Positions 10,833-22,809 of a DNA stretch of 64,000 nt are shown in pieces. The translations under genes were made by a program, and so were the position numbers. Location of the stretch: assembly GCA_029929735.1 (NCBI GenBank), contig JAKELP010000035.1, positions 2,980,154 through 3,044,153 on the forward strand, written 5' to 3'. This DNA is from Mimosa pudica (lineage: Eukaryota; Streptophyta; Magnoliopsida; Fabales; Fabaceae). The first letter of the stretch is position 1, and each line of letters begins with the position of its first letter. A model generated the notes under the pieces. It saw nothing but the letters and a program-made list of their open reading frames with translations. It made no database searches and was not told the DNA's origin.

Positions 10833-12680
10833 CTGTGGAACATAGTGAAAAGAAAATAGAAAATCAAAGTAATTAACTTTCATATGGATTCTAAATCGAA
10901 GCGTCCTTAATGGTTGTAAAATGTGACAAAATAAAATAATGTTGTATTTCAACTTAATCCGAATGCATACTATTTTCATGTTCATCTACTGCTAATGTTT
11001 GCCATTTTAAAAATAGATCTTGGGTGTGCCAATAAGATAAATCTTTTTAGACAATTTCCCTTATTCATCATGGAAAAAAATTTCTCTTGATGTTTTTGTT
11101 AAAGATTCACAATTCTGGTGGGTTAAATTTTAAAAAGTAATTATAGCACAAAAAACAAATCTTTCTAACGCCATATTTTCCAAAATATCTGTGCTCTCAC
11201 CGTTTGTGTATTGCTTTAATTTTATAGTAGATCAAACTTATAACCTCATACTTCAGAAAATCTGAAAGAGATGCCTGTTATATGATAAGGCCATAAGGGC
11301 ATTAGTATATTGTTTTTTTAATATTTGTCCCTCAGAAAATCAATGCAACCTTAATTTCTTTTTACCAACTCTTACCGTCAATTCATATCTATATCCTTTC
11401 TTAAAAATTGGATTTTCTCTTTCTCCACACTTTATTCTCGATCGGCCACTCTTCATGAAGAATTTTTTAAGACTTGGACGTGGAGCATGTTCACAGACTT
11501 TGAAAACTGCTCAGCCTTCTTTAGAGTGTGAAAATCGTCTCTCCCAATATCTTTGTGGGACCTTCTCATGGAAATTATTGACTCACGTAGGACCCATCCA
11601 TAGAATTCTTTTTGGGTATTCATGGCTTTTTTTTTCCTTCAATTTTTCAAGATACTAAACCATTGCTTCCTCTGAAATTTCATTTGAGGAAATGAGAATT
11701 AAGTATCTTGTCAAGTCATTGATTTCAATCACAGACTTCTATTATTTGAATTACAGGACTACACCTGAAGAAAATTCTATTAATAAATATAATATATTAA
11801 ATCTAAACCATTCAATTATTCAAATACCAATCAAACTGTTATAAAAAGGAATAATTATATTTTTTTGTAATAAAAAAATGAACGGGAAAGGAGAGAACTG
11901 ATTAGAATGTTGAAGACTTTATTGAAAAGGATCCTTATGGCCTTACACATAGCTTGGTATATCTTATAAGGAGGACTTGTTAGATTTTTATGTGTAAGAC
12001 AATGGGCTAGGCCCAATCTACCCTTGGTAAGTTAGGCCTAAAATGATTTTTTATGGTCTGAATATAATAATTCAGAAATATTGGGTCATTATACATAAAT
12101 GTTCATTTATTTAATTTAAATTTAAATGAAATGATGTGTCATTTCATTTAAAGGAAGCTTCTATGATAATTAACTCTGATATCTTCCCCTTTATTCAAAT
12201 TTGCATGAATTATGTTGAGGAAGGTATAATTTTGTTTCAATTAAATACCAATTCCTCAATTTTTTAGCTATCTTAAAATTTTAATATTCACAAATTTTAT
12301 TTTAGAATTGGTTATTGATTATAAAATTGGATGTTCAAAATCCTTTTAAACAAAATTATATCATTAATAAGAAAACACCACATATTACAAAAAAAAACTC
12401 GTTGTTTAGCTATGGTTATAGCAGTGGTTCAACAAAACAATCAGTAAATACTCCTATAACTTAGCGACTATTTTGAAGGCAAAACATTGGTAAAACCATG
12501 TGTTGAAAAAATTTGTCATTAGCAGTAGACATTAGTGACAGTTTTGGTAAAACAAATTGCTACTAATTTGGCATGTAGTTGGCACCAATTTTAGCAGCGA
12601 ATCATAATCAGTTGCCAATCACTACAAATATAATTGGCTGGAAACAACACAAAAAATTAAATTTAGTGATTAACAATATA
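10833..12680. other. intergenic, no supported gene
   Basis: AT-rich. A short inverted match (AGGCCATAAGG near 11290 and its complement near 11935) is too short to call an element. From about 12385 the sequence shows weak similarity to a CACTA left end, without a convincing partner. Confidence 0.45.
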
Positions 12681-13161
12681 CTCCCTCCGATCATAAATAT
12701 AAGACCTAATTGACTTTTTTGAAAAATCCTAAAAAAAAGCAAAATAAGTTAATTATAAATTGATTTACCTAATTTTTTCCCTTAAACTAGTTTATTTTAC
12801 TTATAAACTAATGGATAATCTAAAAATATACTCCCTCCGGTCCTAAATATAAGACCTAATTGACTTTTTTGGAAAATCTTAAAAAAGCAAAATAAGTTAA
12901 TTATAAATTGATGATTTACCTAATTTTTCCCTTAGACTAGTATATTTTACCTATAAACTAATGAATAATCTAAAAATATATCAAATATGTCATAATTTAA
13001 TAACCTATTTCGCAACCTTAATCTCTCCAAAAAAAGTCATCTAGGTCTTATATTAAGGACCGGAGGTAGTATGAAATATGTCATGATTTAATAGACTATT
13101 TTGCAACCTTAACCTTCCAAAAAAAAAATTATCTAGGTCCTATATTTAGGACCGGAGGTAG
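12681..13161. mobile_element. Stowaway-like MITE, family A, interrupted by a second copy
   Basis: Starts CTCCCTCCGATCATAAATAT after TA at 12679-12680 and ends GGACCGGAGGTAG before TA at 13162-13163. The body stops after ...TCTAAAAATA at 12830 and resumes at 13072 with the next bases of the family consensus, because another copy (12831-13069) sits in between. Without the insert the element is close to the usual 240 bp. Confidence 0.88.
12831..13069. mobile_element. Stowaway-like MITE, family A, nested inside a relative
   Basis: Complete copy with TIRs CTCCCTCCGGTCC ... GGACCGGAGGTAG and TA on both sides (12829-12830, 13070-13071), inserted into the copy at 12681-13161. Confidence 0.9.
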
Positions 13162-14362
13162 TAGTATTTAAAAAATAATAGGCATTAGTAGCGGTTATAA
13201 CCACTGCTAATATATTATTTAAAAATAATAAGAATTAATGACGATTTATTATAGTATAAAAATGAGCTTGGACTCACGCACATTGCGCGATTGAATTCAC
13301 TAAACATGGAACAAAGTATCAACAAAAAAACTTTTCTTTACTTTGCACCAAAACAATGCAATCGTTGCAGAAGCATAACAGCTAGGGAGTTCAAAACAAT
13401 GGAACAAGCAATTGTTTGTTGCAAAAAAGCATACATTCTATAACTAATAAGTGATATTTGAAAGAATTATCGCAACAAATATGCATGAACCAAACTCTGC
13501 AACATTCATTTTATGTAGTAATAAACTACTCGTCCTCCACCAAAACAAAATTGCCACGGCATATGACAACATATTTCACATAACACAACACCAAAAGCCT
13601 TAACAACCACAACCAAATATATACCTCACGCAAACAAATGGAAGCTTGAGGTTATATCTTCAGTGCTTAGATATGAAATGAAATAAAATGATAAAAGAAA
13701 ATAAATTGTCAACAGCTTGGCATCACTGTTTGGCCACATTTGAGAACACCTCATGATACGCCACATTTGTTTTGGTGTTCGTCAGCATCTGTTGTGATGA
13801 TTGTTAAACTCGCAAGTCAACTCGCGGAGTTTACCAAGTTCGCATTTTTAGCCATACAAATCGAGTTAACTCGTCATAAAATCGTTCTAGGCATAAAATT
13901 GGGTGAAATTGTTTTTGACTCGGAGAAAATTGCTAGACTCACTATTTTAATGCTGAGTTTACCAAGTCGGAGATGAAAGAAGTAAAAGCCTAAATTTCTT
14001 CCAAAGAAAATTGAAAAACAGAAACTACAAAGGTTTTATGAAATGAATGTTACTTTTCTTGAATGATAGCCTTGTAGTTCAAACCATTATTTTCATTTTT
14101 TACTGACCAACATGTAGATTTGAAGTTTAGAACCTGTTCTTCCATGGCTTTCGAAAGCTCAGAGAAGATAGGAACAAGAATAAGAGAGGGAAGAGTGCTA
14201 CTTGGAAGAGAGAAGAGAGCCACAAAAACGAAATCGAAAAGCGTGTGTCTTGTGATGTGAGCTTTGCCTACTTGATAAAGAGAGACATGATAGGGACTTC
14301 ACTTTACAGTATTTGAGATTTGAATATTTAGGTAATGCATTTTTTTCCTTCAATAAAAAATA
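13162..14362. other. intergenic, no supported gene
   Basis: Contains a stretch (about 13796-13980) with repeated AACTCG motifs resembling termini of some plant hAT-like elements, and a moderately GC-rich segment near 14150-14280. No frame with recognisable motifs. Confidence 0.45.
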
Positions 14363-14602
14363 CTCCCTCCGGTCCTAAATATAAGACCTAATTGAATTTT
14401 TTGAAAAATCCTAAATAAAAGCAAAATAAGTTAATTATAAATTGATTTACCTAATTTTTTCCCTTAAACTAGTTTATTTTACCTATAAACTAATGGATAA
14501 TATAAAAATATATCAAATATGTCATGATTTAATAGACTATTTTGCAACCTTAACCTTTCCAAAAAAAAGTCATCTAGGTCTTATATTTAGGACCGGAGGT
14601 AG
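14363..14602. mobile_element. Stowaway-like MITE, family A
   Basis: TIRs CTCCCTCCGGTCC and GGACCGGAGGTAG with TA on both sides (14361-14362, 14603-14604); interior matches the other family A copies. Confidence 0.9.
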
Positions 14603-15207
14603 TAGTAATTTATTGTGGATGTCAACTATTTACTGAATTAGCCCTGGGCATTGTGTTATTGTAGCTTTACATTTAGGTTTATTCTCTTTTTAATTAGAAT
14701 GGAAATGATGTGGATAAACTATTTACATTGTGAATCACTACTTTTCTACAACGTGTACACTATAAAACGAAAGATTGCTCACACAAATTTTAACCAATTT
14801 CCAATCACTGTTTAAATAAACTTCTCAACCTTTTATGTAGATCATATATTGCTTTACAGTACAATTATATTCCTACTCCCAGCCAGCAAAGTGGACACAT
14901 GTATAGGTCAACTTATAAAAGTGTGTTGAAGGTAAAAAAAACTTATAAGAGTGTGTTTAAATTTGAATTTAAATTCTTACTATGTACTTTGTTGATATTT
15001 TGTGTTTAAATTTTAATGTTAAAATTTATTTATTCTAATGATTTATATTATTTTTTGCTTTTATATTGTAATAATTTAATTACATATGAATATAGGTAAA
15101 CTCTTACGATTTTACGTTCGGAGTCTACGATCCAAGTTTACATCCGTCTCACGATTCTATTTAAACTCACGTGTTTGACAACCTTGGCTGTGCACGTAAC
15201 ACTAATT
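14603..15207. other. intergenic, nothing recognised
   Basis: AT-rich. The segment 15091-15185 has repeated AAACTC/TTACG motifs like those near 13800; a pairing into one element was considered but not proven. Confidence 0.4.
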
Positions 15208-15462
15208 TTATTCATTCCATGCTTCTAATCTTGAGTAAAGACAAAGCATTATACAATTGATCAACAGGTTTTGATAAATACAACCCAATACATTCCTCAA
15301 CGATTGTCCTTGACTCTTATTTATTGTCATGACAAAGGAAAGTATTACAAGAAATTGTCTCCTTTTTATCTTGAATGGCAATCTTGTCTCTGAGAGATTC
15401 ATATCTATACTATGTATTTGGACATTTTGGTTAGGCTTGCTTCCATTCAAAGTAAGCCTCAA
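15208..15462 (-). pseudogene. PIF1-like/Helitron-type helicase C-terminal fragment
   Basis: Minus-strand residues LPFKIKRRQFLVILSFVMTI followed by NKSQGQSL match the conserved motif near the C-terminus of PIF1-family helicases (RRQFP...SFAMTINKSQGQ), a region shared with plant Helitron RepHel proteins. Just after SLRNV the expected GLYLSKP continuation is found in another frame, so a frameshift breaks it. Only this segment survives; no Rep domain or Helitron ends were found nearby. It could derive from a PIF1-like gene or a Helitron. Confidence 0.7.
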
Positions 15463-15566
15463 GCATCATCTTACAAATTTTAGTACTTCTGGCAAACATT
15501 CCTGTGTTTTTTCCACTTTACTGCGTTTCTAAAAACTGTAGGTATGTCACTTTCCTACGTACATTT

Positions 15567-15662
15567 TTCCGGCGTTTTGGAAAAATGCAGTAGTGTCTTA
15601 CCCACGTTTTGAAACGCCGGTATGTGACAAAAAAGTCGCTAAACAGCCCGTCTTTTGTAGTG
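15567..15662. mobile_element. terminal remnant of a CACTA element
   Basis: Ends CCCGTCTTTTGTAGTG, the mirror of a CACTACAAAA terminus, preceded by inverted copies of CCGGCGTTTT and AAACGCCGG. The same AAACGCC core forms the subterminal repeats of the element at 46099-47519. The other end is not identified with confidence. Confidence 0.55.
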
Positions 15663-16599
15663 TAATTAATGTCTTTGTCTTCTACTTGAGCTTTAAATGC
15701 TTTTATAGTCTCTCAAAAATGTTCACCCATGGAAGCTTCTCATTTCTAGCTATTGGGAGAGGTGCCTAGAATGGAGTGATTTAATGATGTTCAAATGGTA
15801 TAATTATCCAAGTCTTTTTATCTGATAGCCTTGCATCTCTCTTGCTGGATTAACCCTGTATCCAAATGTACCAAAATGCACAACAACTCTTCTCTACCTC
15901 TCTGAATCTCTCTATGCTTGCATTGTGTTTGGCATAATTTTCTTAATATAGGCCAGATACAAATAATACACACACACACATTAAAAGACTAAATTTAAAT
16001 TTTCAAATTCATTAATAGATGGATGAGGTGCCATTTGATTACACTTCTACCATGTCAATGGACTACCTTAAGAGTGTTTTGGTTTTACATAGTGTTTTCC
16101 CTACATAACTTGATAAGATATTAGTATCCGATTAATTTAAAAGTATATCAATCGATGATCAGATCTCCAATAGATTATTGACCATCAATCGATTCATAAA
16201 ATATTGCTCAATGGATTTTGAACAAAATCAAAAATATTTTAAGTGAACTTTTCATTGATTAAAAATACGTCACTCCATGAATAATCTTAGTGCTAAATTG
16301 ATTTGTTTAAAGCATATTTCATCTAAGTCCTCATCAGGGTCATTTCTATCATTGACTCATTCACTACTTGATTAAATTTAGCCAAACGGGTTAATTTAGC
16401 ATTTCAAAACTATTTCAAAATACTTTTAAATTTAAAGACCCATAATTGTCTTAGCCGAAACTATGTTTGGTTATCCTCTAATTTTAAATGTTCAACATGT
16501 GTGTAGTACATGAATGAATATTATAGACTAACAATATCTAAAATACAGTACCCAATGGTATACATTGAATAAGGATGGTAGTACTGATGAGGAAACAAA
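15663..16599. other. intergenic, nothing recognised
   Basis: AT-rich DNA between the CACTA remnant and the first complete CACTA element; one short CA repeat near 15970. Confidence 0.5.
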
Positions 16600-16617
16600 C
16601 ACTACCACAGATTACCC

Positions 16618-16851
16618 CATTTACATGCGCTTATTTTGGCCTTTACATGCGCTTATAAAGCGCATGTAGAGGGGGCGCTGGTAAAGGCTCTACATGCGCT
16701 TTTAAAAAGCGTATGTAGAGGGGGGCTATACATGCGCTTAAAGCGCATGTACATCTACATGCACTTAAAGCGCATGTAGATGTGCCTCTACATGCGCTTA
16801 AAGCGCATGTAGAGGTACATACCTTTACATACGCTTTAAACGCATGTATAG
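16618..16851. repeat. left subterminal palindromic repeats of CACTA element 1
   Basis: About seven units pairing TACATGCGCTT with AAGCGCATGTA, separated by short spacers such as GAGGCTC. These fit the subterminal transposase-binding repeats known for CACTA elements. Confidence 0.85.
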
Positions 16852-17025
16852 AATGTTTTTTTTAAAAAAAAATTATTATAAATTTACATTATTTCCCAAT
16901 ATAACCACCAATACTAGCTGTAGTTCATAGAACCAACTAGCATTATATCAAAAGAATTTACCAGAAAAAGTCAATTACTTAACATCTTCAAAAATGAATT
17001 ATATATCAATATCAAAACAAGCATT

Positions 17026-17206
17026 ATGTATGTATGTATGTATGTATGTATGTATGTATGTATGCATGCATGCATGCATCTTGCATGCATGTATGTATGT
17101 ATGTATGTATGCATGCATGCACCATGCATGTATGTATGTATGCATGCATCATGCATGCATGTATGTATGTATGTATGTATGCATGCATCATGCATGTATG
17201 TATGTA
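17026..17206. repeat. (TATG)n/(CATG)n compound microsatellite
   Basis: Alternating blocks of GTATGTATG and CATGCATG units inside CACTA element 1. The cysteine/methionine-rich frames across it are products of the repeat, not genes. Confidence 0.95.
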
Positions 17207-18142
17207 AAAGTTAAGCCTTAGCTTTCTTTTTGTCTGTGACCTTTTTCTTCAAGTTGTTTCTTCAACCTCTCCTGCAACATTTCATTATACAAAATGGATT
17301 AGTTGTCTAAAGTAAAGGTTGGGAAAATAAGACACACTGTATTAGCTTTAAGGTAAGCCTTATCCTTTTCTTCTGTTTGTTCTCTTTTACTTCAGACTCC
17401 TTCTTCATCCTTACCTACAACTGTCCATTGAACCCAATAATCATCAATTCTGTACCTGAAAGATGCATTAAGATTTTCAAGCTCCAAATATAGAAAATGA
17501 CAAGCACAGTCACAAAATAAAAATGCAATATAACAAATAGGGGAAAACCTACCAATTGCTGCATTGCGATGATTGTTTAAAAGCACTTAAAGTAAAATTA
17601 CACCTCATTTAACAAGTAAAAGATTCAAAGACTCTTTCCTCTCTAGTCATGCTAACTATGTCTTTTTTACTTCTCAGGTGGCTTGAAATCTTAGGCCAGG
17701 TACATTCACCTTTTCAAATGCTATTGGCTGTAGAAATATTCCCTGTGAAAACCAATGCTAGATAATAACATGAAAACTAGCATAACAATCTGAAAATAGT
17801 CATTGCACTTTGAGCAGAAGCAGCACAATATATGTCTTCAAACTGTAAAAATATATAACTGCAAAAAAAGTTAAAAAATGAGGATTGACTTTACTAACCA
17901 AAGTGTTAACGTTTACTGCATCTAAAGAGAGGACAGCAAATATCCAATGGACATGGTATAGCATATAGACTAAACATAAATATGAAGTTCAACCAAGTGA
18001 AATAGTCATAACATTGAACATATGTGTGCACATTCAAGATAGTCAAAATACATGCATAAACAGACTGGAAATTCATAATAGACTCTACCATGGAAGCATT
18101 TTGCTGCTCCTTCTAGTCACAGAAAAGGTAAACTTGACGTAC

Positions 18143-18183
18143 CAGCTTAACAGCCACCTCCTCCCCATTTTGGACATTTAAGC
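18143..18183 (-). pseudogene. captured kinase-like exon (casein kinase I type)
   Basis: A 41-bp minus-strand exon preceded by ATATTCCAG and followed by GTACGTCAAG. It encodes LNVQNGEEVAVKL, matching the ATP-site lysine region of plant casein kinase I proteins (G-NVQTGEEVAVKLE). An exon boundary right after VKL is plausible for the plant gene family. The match is short, so another kinase source is possible. Adjacent kinase exons were not found. Confidence 0.45.
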
Positions 18184-18778
18184 CTGGAATATGTTTTAAA
18201 GCGATATAGGAACACCCACAACAAACTAAAAAATCGTTAAAGATGAAATTTTCATACCTCATTAAAGCTCAAAAATGAATTATATATCAATATCAAAACA
18301 AGCATTATGTATGCATTAAATCAAAAGAATTTACCAGAAAAAGTCAATTCCATATTTGAAAGAGAATCAAGTCATCTATTTAAATACCTCTATCTAACAC
18401 CACCATTTACATCATTACAGTCCAATCACTCATATTCCTATCAAACTCCAAGAACCAAAAATGTTTAAATTAGTTCAAATCCATGCAAACTACAACCCCA
18501 AATTCGGAATCCCTCACTCAAGCTCATTCAAATCAGAAAGGAAGGGTAAAAACAGAAGAAATTGGTATAGTGACACTTTCATGTGTAAAATTTAGGTATA
18601 CAACAAAGGCAACCCAAGGGTTGCACACACCACTCATAGAAGTAAGGTAAAAGCAAAATAATAATGTGTTGATCATTCATTGTATAATTAATTTCCCAGG
18701 AGCATATCAGTGTTAAAGCTCATCGCCCATCAGTGAAAAATGAGTTGAAGGGAGATATGTGTATGTCATTGTACAGAC

Positions 18779-18855
18779 CTTGGAAACCCTATGAGTGCAA
18801 CTCGTCCATGGCCAAACTTTGTAACTTCAAAACCGTCTCCACCTCCACTGGAACC
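18779..18855 (-). pseudogene. captured exon of a DRG-family GTPase gene (G1 region)
   Basis: Minus-strand exon of 77 bp with acceptor ...GGAATAG and donor GTCTGT. It encodes GSSGGGDGFEVTKFGHGRVA then LIGFP, the segment just before the P-loop of developmentally regulated GTP-binding proteins (TGT-type translation-linked GTPases). It follows in phase 0 from the exon at 19783-19850. The next exon, with the P-loop GKS motif, is not present, so no functional GTPase can be made. Confidence 0.88.
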
Positions 18856-19782
18856 CTATTCCACAATTTGACAAGATATAAAACTTTACACAAATGTGCA
18901 CAGATGAATGGTTGGTTATGGATGACAAAAACTGAGAAACCTATGCAAGCTACAACATGTGATAAAAAAAATATTCATCCAATAATAAAATGATAAAAAA
19001 ATCCATAAAACTTTCACCAAATATCATGTGAGAACATCTGTTATTATTATATCCATTAAATATGTAAACTACAGAAGAACAAAAACTGTAGCATGAAAAT
19101 TTCAGATTAAATATCTTAGCTGAAGAAACAATAGCATAATTAAATATCTATAGCCCTTCTATGACCAACAGAATCCTGGTGCTTACCTTTTTCTGATTTT
19201 TTTTAATTTTGTGAAGAATTCATGTGAAATGATTACAAATATGTATCAAAGGTAAGTGTTTTGTCCCAATGTCTGTTCTTGCATCTTGCATCTGTTTTCC
19301 TATATAGCTCTCTAGATGAAATAGAGAGCAATGCAAAACAGCCTTAGAAATGAGGCAAAACATTTCTAACCTGCTTTAAACCATTACAAAGGACCCATAA
19401 ATAATTGACACAATTCTTAATTGCAATACGTTAAAGAGAATGACAATTTAGTCCCTCCTAAGAAAAATATTCACATTTTGGTTCCTTGAAATGGAAAACC
19501 TTTATGCTACAATGAGCCAAGATACATGAAATTGTTTTAGCATATGCCATTAGATAACTCATTTTCAGCATAAAAATATACCATGAAGTGTCAATTATCG
19601 CATTTAAAGTAAAAAAACAAAAAAAAAAAGTTAGGAGGATGAGTGGCTGTACTTTCTAATTGAGAAAGTATAATCTCATTCAAACAGACAAAAGTCACAC
19701 AAATATCAAGGACAAATAACTTAAGCTAAGCAAAAGAGAGCATAAACAAAACCATGAACAAAAAGAAAGCAGTCTGACATAC

Positions 19783-19850
19783 CTTTGGAGGCTCCAATAA
19801 CTGTGTCCTTAGTTTGGCTATCTTTGCCTTGAGTTGCCCAAGATGATATT
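19783..19850 (-). pseudogene. captured exon of a DRG-family GTPase gene (N-terminal region)
   Basis: Minus-strand exon of 68 bp flanked by acceptor CCATGCAG and donor GTATGTC. It encodes EYHLGQLKAKIAKLRTQLLE then PPK (the E shared with the missing preceding exon), a near-invariant helical segment of DRG proteins. With the exon at 18779-18855 and the intron between them it forms a continuous spliced piece of one gene inside CACTA element 1. The first coding exon was not found. Confidence 0.9.
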
Positions 19851-20519
19851 CTGCATGGAAAACAGATGTGAATTCAATTACGTACTCAAGTGCAACAAAG
19901 AAATAGGAGATAAACTTAGATTCATTAATGACTCTTGCCTAACATATCATTCAATTATTTTCTTTTTTTTTTTGGCCTGGCATTTAACTGTAAAATTACT
20001 CCATAGAGATTACACCAGGCAACAGAGAAGCAGCCCTGCACTGTGCTTCAGAGGCAGACTCTACTATCACAACTCAATGTTTCCCACCCCACTCTATAGC
20101 TGGCTCTCATGCAATTCGTCCTCATATATTCTAATTGTCAAACAGAAATATCATAAACACTTTCCTCTCCAACTACCGCCAACAGTTCTGCATCTATAAC
20201 CTACTGTCGGGCTTTAAGCCCATACTCAACATAAACTATAATCATTTTAGTTATTCAAAAACCATAAATACATTTCTAAGAGAAGTAGAGGAACACTTTA
20301 GAAGATGAGTTGTCTTCATTAGATAAGGGGAATGTTACCACTTCTCCAAAGGTCTAACAAGAAATCCTAGACCTCCGCTTAAATTTATAACATCTAATCC
20401 AATCGAAACTCCCCATGATAAACCCGTACTAAGAATGAAGTTCTTCATAGAACCCGTACTAAATTTATAACATCTCATTCTTCATAGAACCCAATGACCT
20501 AAACTCATTTTTGGCCTTC

Positions 20520-20955
20520 CATGCCTCACCGGAGCTTCACCGCCGCCGTAAACCCGCCGAAAATCGGCCATTTAAGTGGTTGGCCGAGATTGAAAAGCAA
20601 GAAAAGGAAAGGTAAGAAAAAGGAGGTTGAAATCAAAGGATCTTGAAGAATCAACATGAAAATGGTGAAGCTTACCTTCCCTAGTCGCCGTCCGCCGCTA
20701 GTTCACCGGAAAACAATGAGGAGGACGACGAAGAAGATGAACACGGATAACAGAGAGCAAAGAGGGAAAGAGAAATGGGTCGGCTTAGAGAAGAAGATGA
20801 AAGGAACCGATGATGGGGACAAGGCCGGTGCCACCGTCGCCCATGGCCGCCGGAAAAGGAAGGAACGAAGAAGGAGAAGACGAATGGAGGGAGGAGAAAT
20901 GTCGGCTGCCTTAAGGTTTTCAGAAGGAGGGGAGGGTTTTTATGTGTATGCATAT
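20520..20955. other. GC-rich segment inside CACTA element 1, possible captured 5' gene region
   Basis: Contrasts with AT-rich surroundings: CCGCCG, CACCGG and GAAGAAGA-type repeats. Open frames exist on both strands (basic/acidic on plus, serine/leucine-rich on minus) but both reflect low-complexity composition. I see a likely 5' untranslated or first-exon fragment of a host gene, not a gene I can name. Confidence 0.4.
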
Positions 20956-21429
20956 ATATAATTTAGGGAAAATAGCAATTATCTGCCCATTTGCCTATTC
21001 TTAATTATATTTTTAGCCCATAAGTTTGTATATATTACTATAACTCTTTCTATTCATCATAATATGATCTAGATTCTAATTTACCTTTCATGAAAGTTTA
21101 TATCCCAATTAATTCTTTTAACTATATTTATTTAAATTCTAAGGTAGATAAGATAAAGTATTCATAATTTGTTCTAAATATCCTAAAATCTCTCCCTAAA
21201 ACGTTTAAATTTCCTAAATGATACCTCAATAATTTCTCATTATCATTAAGCAAAATTTAGGATGTTACACACACATCCTAAATCATTCAATTGATTAAGA
21301 TATATAATTAATCTCCATAGTATCTTAAATCCCACAAAAATTCTCATAATTTCTAATTTCCTACTTATTTATTTACATTGATCTATAATTTACTAATTAC
21401 ATTGATCTATAGTGAATTCCATTGAAGAA

Positions 21430-22180
21430 CAAGCCTTTACATGCGCTTTAAGCGCATGTATTGGCTTTCCTTTGTTATTTTAATATTTTATGGCTTATAC
21501 ATGCGTTTAAAGCGCATGTAAAGACCAATGTCCATTTAATTATATGGATATTCATATGATTTGGTGCTTTTCAACTAAATTGTTTCAATACTTCATCTCA
21601 AAATGCTCAAATCTTGTGCTTGACAATGTTATAGTGAATTCCATTGAAGAACAAGCCTTTACATGCGCTTTAAGCGCATGTAGAGGCTCTACATGCGCTT
21701 AAAGCGCATGTAAAGGGTGTTTCACCAATTCCATAGCACCCAAAAGTGGTAATGGAGCCTTGAAACACTAAGTCCACAAGCAGGGACACCTTATGAGGTC
21801 TGAGGAGGACCTCTTATGCATGACTCCATGTTTTGCACTTCAGTAGTGCCTTTACATGCGCTTTAAACGCATGTAAAGGGTGTTTGTGCCTTTACATGCG
21901 CTTAAAGCAAGCGCATGTAAAGGGTGTTTCCATATAATTTTGAGCTCTTCACCTAAGTTCATTTTATATTTTATCTCTAAATACTTAAATCCTTTTCTAG
22001 TCATTGTTTTAGTGAATTTTAATTGATGCATATTTCTATACATGCGCTTAAAGCGCATGTAGAGATAAGGCCTCTACATGCGCTTTAAGCGCATGTATAG
22101 ATTCTTACCTGTACATGCGCTTTAAGCGCATGTAAAGGACCCTCTATACATGTGTTTCTTCTAAGCGCATGTAAAGGTGC
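21430..22180. repeat. right subterminal palindromic repeats of CACTA element 1
   Basis: About ten palindromic units of TACATGCGCTT with its complement. A ~50-bp block beginning ATAGTGAATTCCATTGAAG and including one unit is duplicated (near 21410 and 21632), showing that the array grew by local duplication. Confidence 0.85.
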
Positions 22181-22208
22181 GCTGGTAGAGGGACAATTTG
22201 TAGTAGTG

Positions 22209-22809
22209 AAAAAACTTACCTTTGAAGGTATTGTATCATCTTTCAATTGTAGCACAATTTAAATTTTGAAAGCAAATGTAAAAAAAAGCAAAGAATAATA
22301 CATGTTATTATGATGAAAAAATCTCCGACGGAAGATATCTATGTTAATCTATTGATTCTCCTTAATGTAAAAAAGTAGGTGTTATTTTCATAAATTTAGT
22401 GGCTAGTCCTATACAAGCTAGTCATCTATGAACCTCCTAGGTTGTTCATGAAATACAAGTATGTGTTGCTATTAATGATGATTTCATGGAATAAACAATC
22501 AGGGGATGATATCTATGTCTACAATCACCTTTGATTGAAGACTTGAAAAAGTTGTGGGAGGAAGTTGTCAATGTGTTTGATGTACCATGCATGTGATATT
22601 TTCTGATAAAATGATCAAATATATTATTGAAGAAGGTTAATTAACACACTTACATATAAACTAACAATACACTCATGATGCTCAACAACCAACTGATGAG
22701 ATAAACTTACATATAAACTCATGATGCTTAATAGTCATGTGATATCTATGTCTACATGTCACATTATATCCATTCTTAAGACACTCAAACATACAAACGA
22801 AATTCCAAT
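22209..22809. other. spacer between two CACTA elements, nothing recognised
   Basis: AT-rich; no motif-bearing frame and no repeat termini. Confidence 0.5.

Larger units (their letters stand above)
16600..22208. mobile_element. complete non-autonomous CACTA element 1, carrying host gene exons
   Basis: Left terminus CACTACCACAGATT; right terminus, read in reverse complement, CACTACTACAAATT (12 of 14 match). Flanking trinucleotide AAA is present on both sides (16597-16599, 22209-22211), the 3-bp duplication expected of CMC-EnSpm elements. Next to each end are clustered palindromic subterminal repeats built from TACATGCGCTT and its complement. No CACTA transposase was seen in 5.6 kb. The interior carries two exons of a DRG-type GTPase and one kinase-like exon on the minus strand, each with splice sites, plus a GC-rich segment (20520-20950) like a captured 5' gene region. 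Confidence 0.88.

Noticed and set aside
11280..11960. Inverted AGGCCATAAGG motifs as element ends
   Set aside because: Match is about 11 bp without further pairing or duplication.
12385..13260. Possible CACTA-like element (ATTACAAAAAAAAACTCG at left, inverted GTGGTTATA motifs)
   Set aside because: Ends do not show a clear CACTA motif on both sides and no 3-bp duplication was established.
13796..15180. Possible hAT-like element defined by AACTCG-type motifs at both ends
   Set aside because: Terminal matches are short and no target duplication could be found; the family A MITE at 14363 would be nested in it.
16971..17221. Cys/Met/His-rich open frames on both strands (MYVCMYVC...)
   Set aside because: They are translations of the (TATG)n/(CATG)n microsatellite; no gene-like start, composition or context.
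20656..20961. 101-codon Lys/Arg/Glu-rich frame and the opposite 90-codon Ser/Leu-rich frame
   Set aside because: Mirror images of one low-complexity GC-rich stretch; no conserved motif. Kept only as a possible captured 5' region.
16618..22180. Regularly spaced palindromic repeats as a possible CRISPR-like array
   Set aside because: Spacers are short and repetitive, units sit at both ends of a CACTA element, and the genome is a plant's; these are subterminal repeats.
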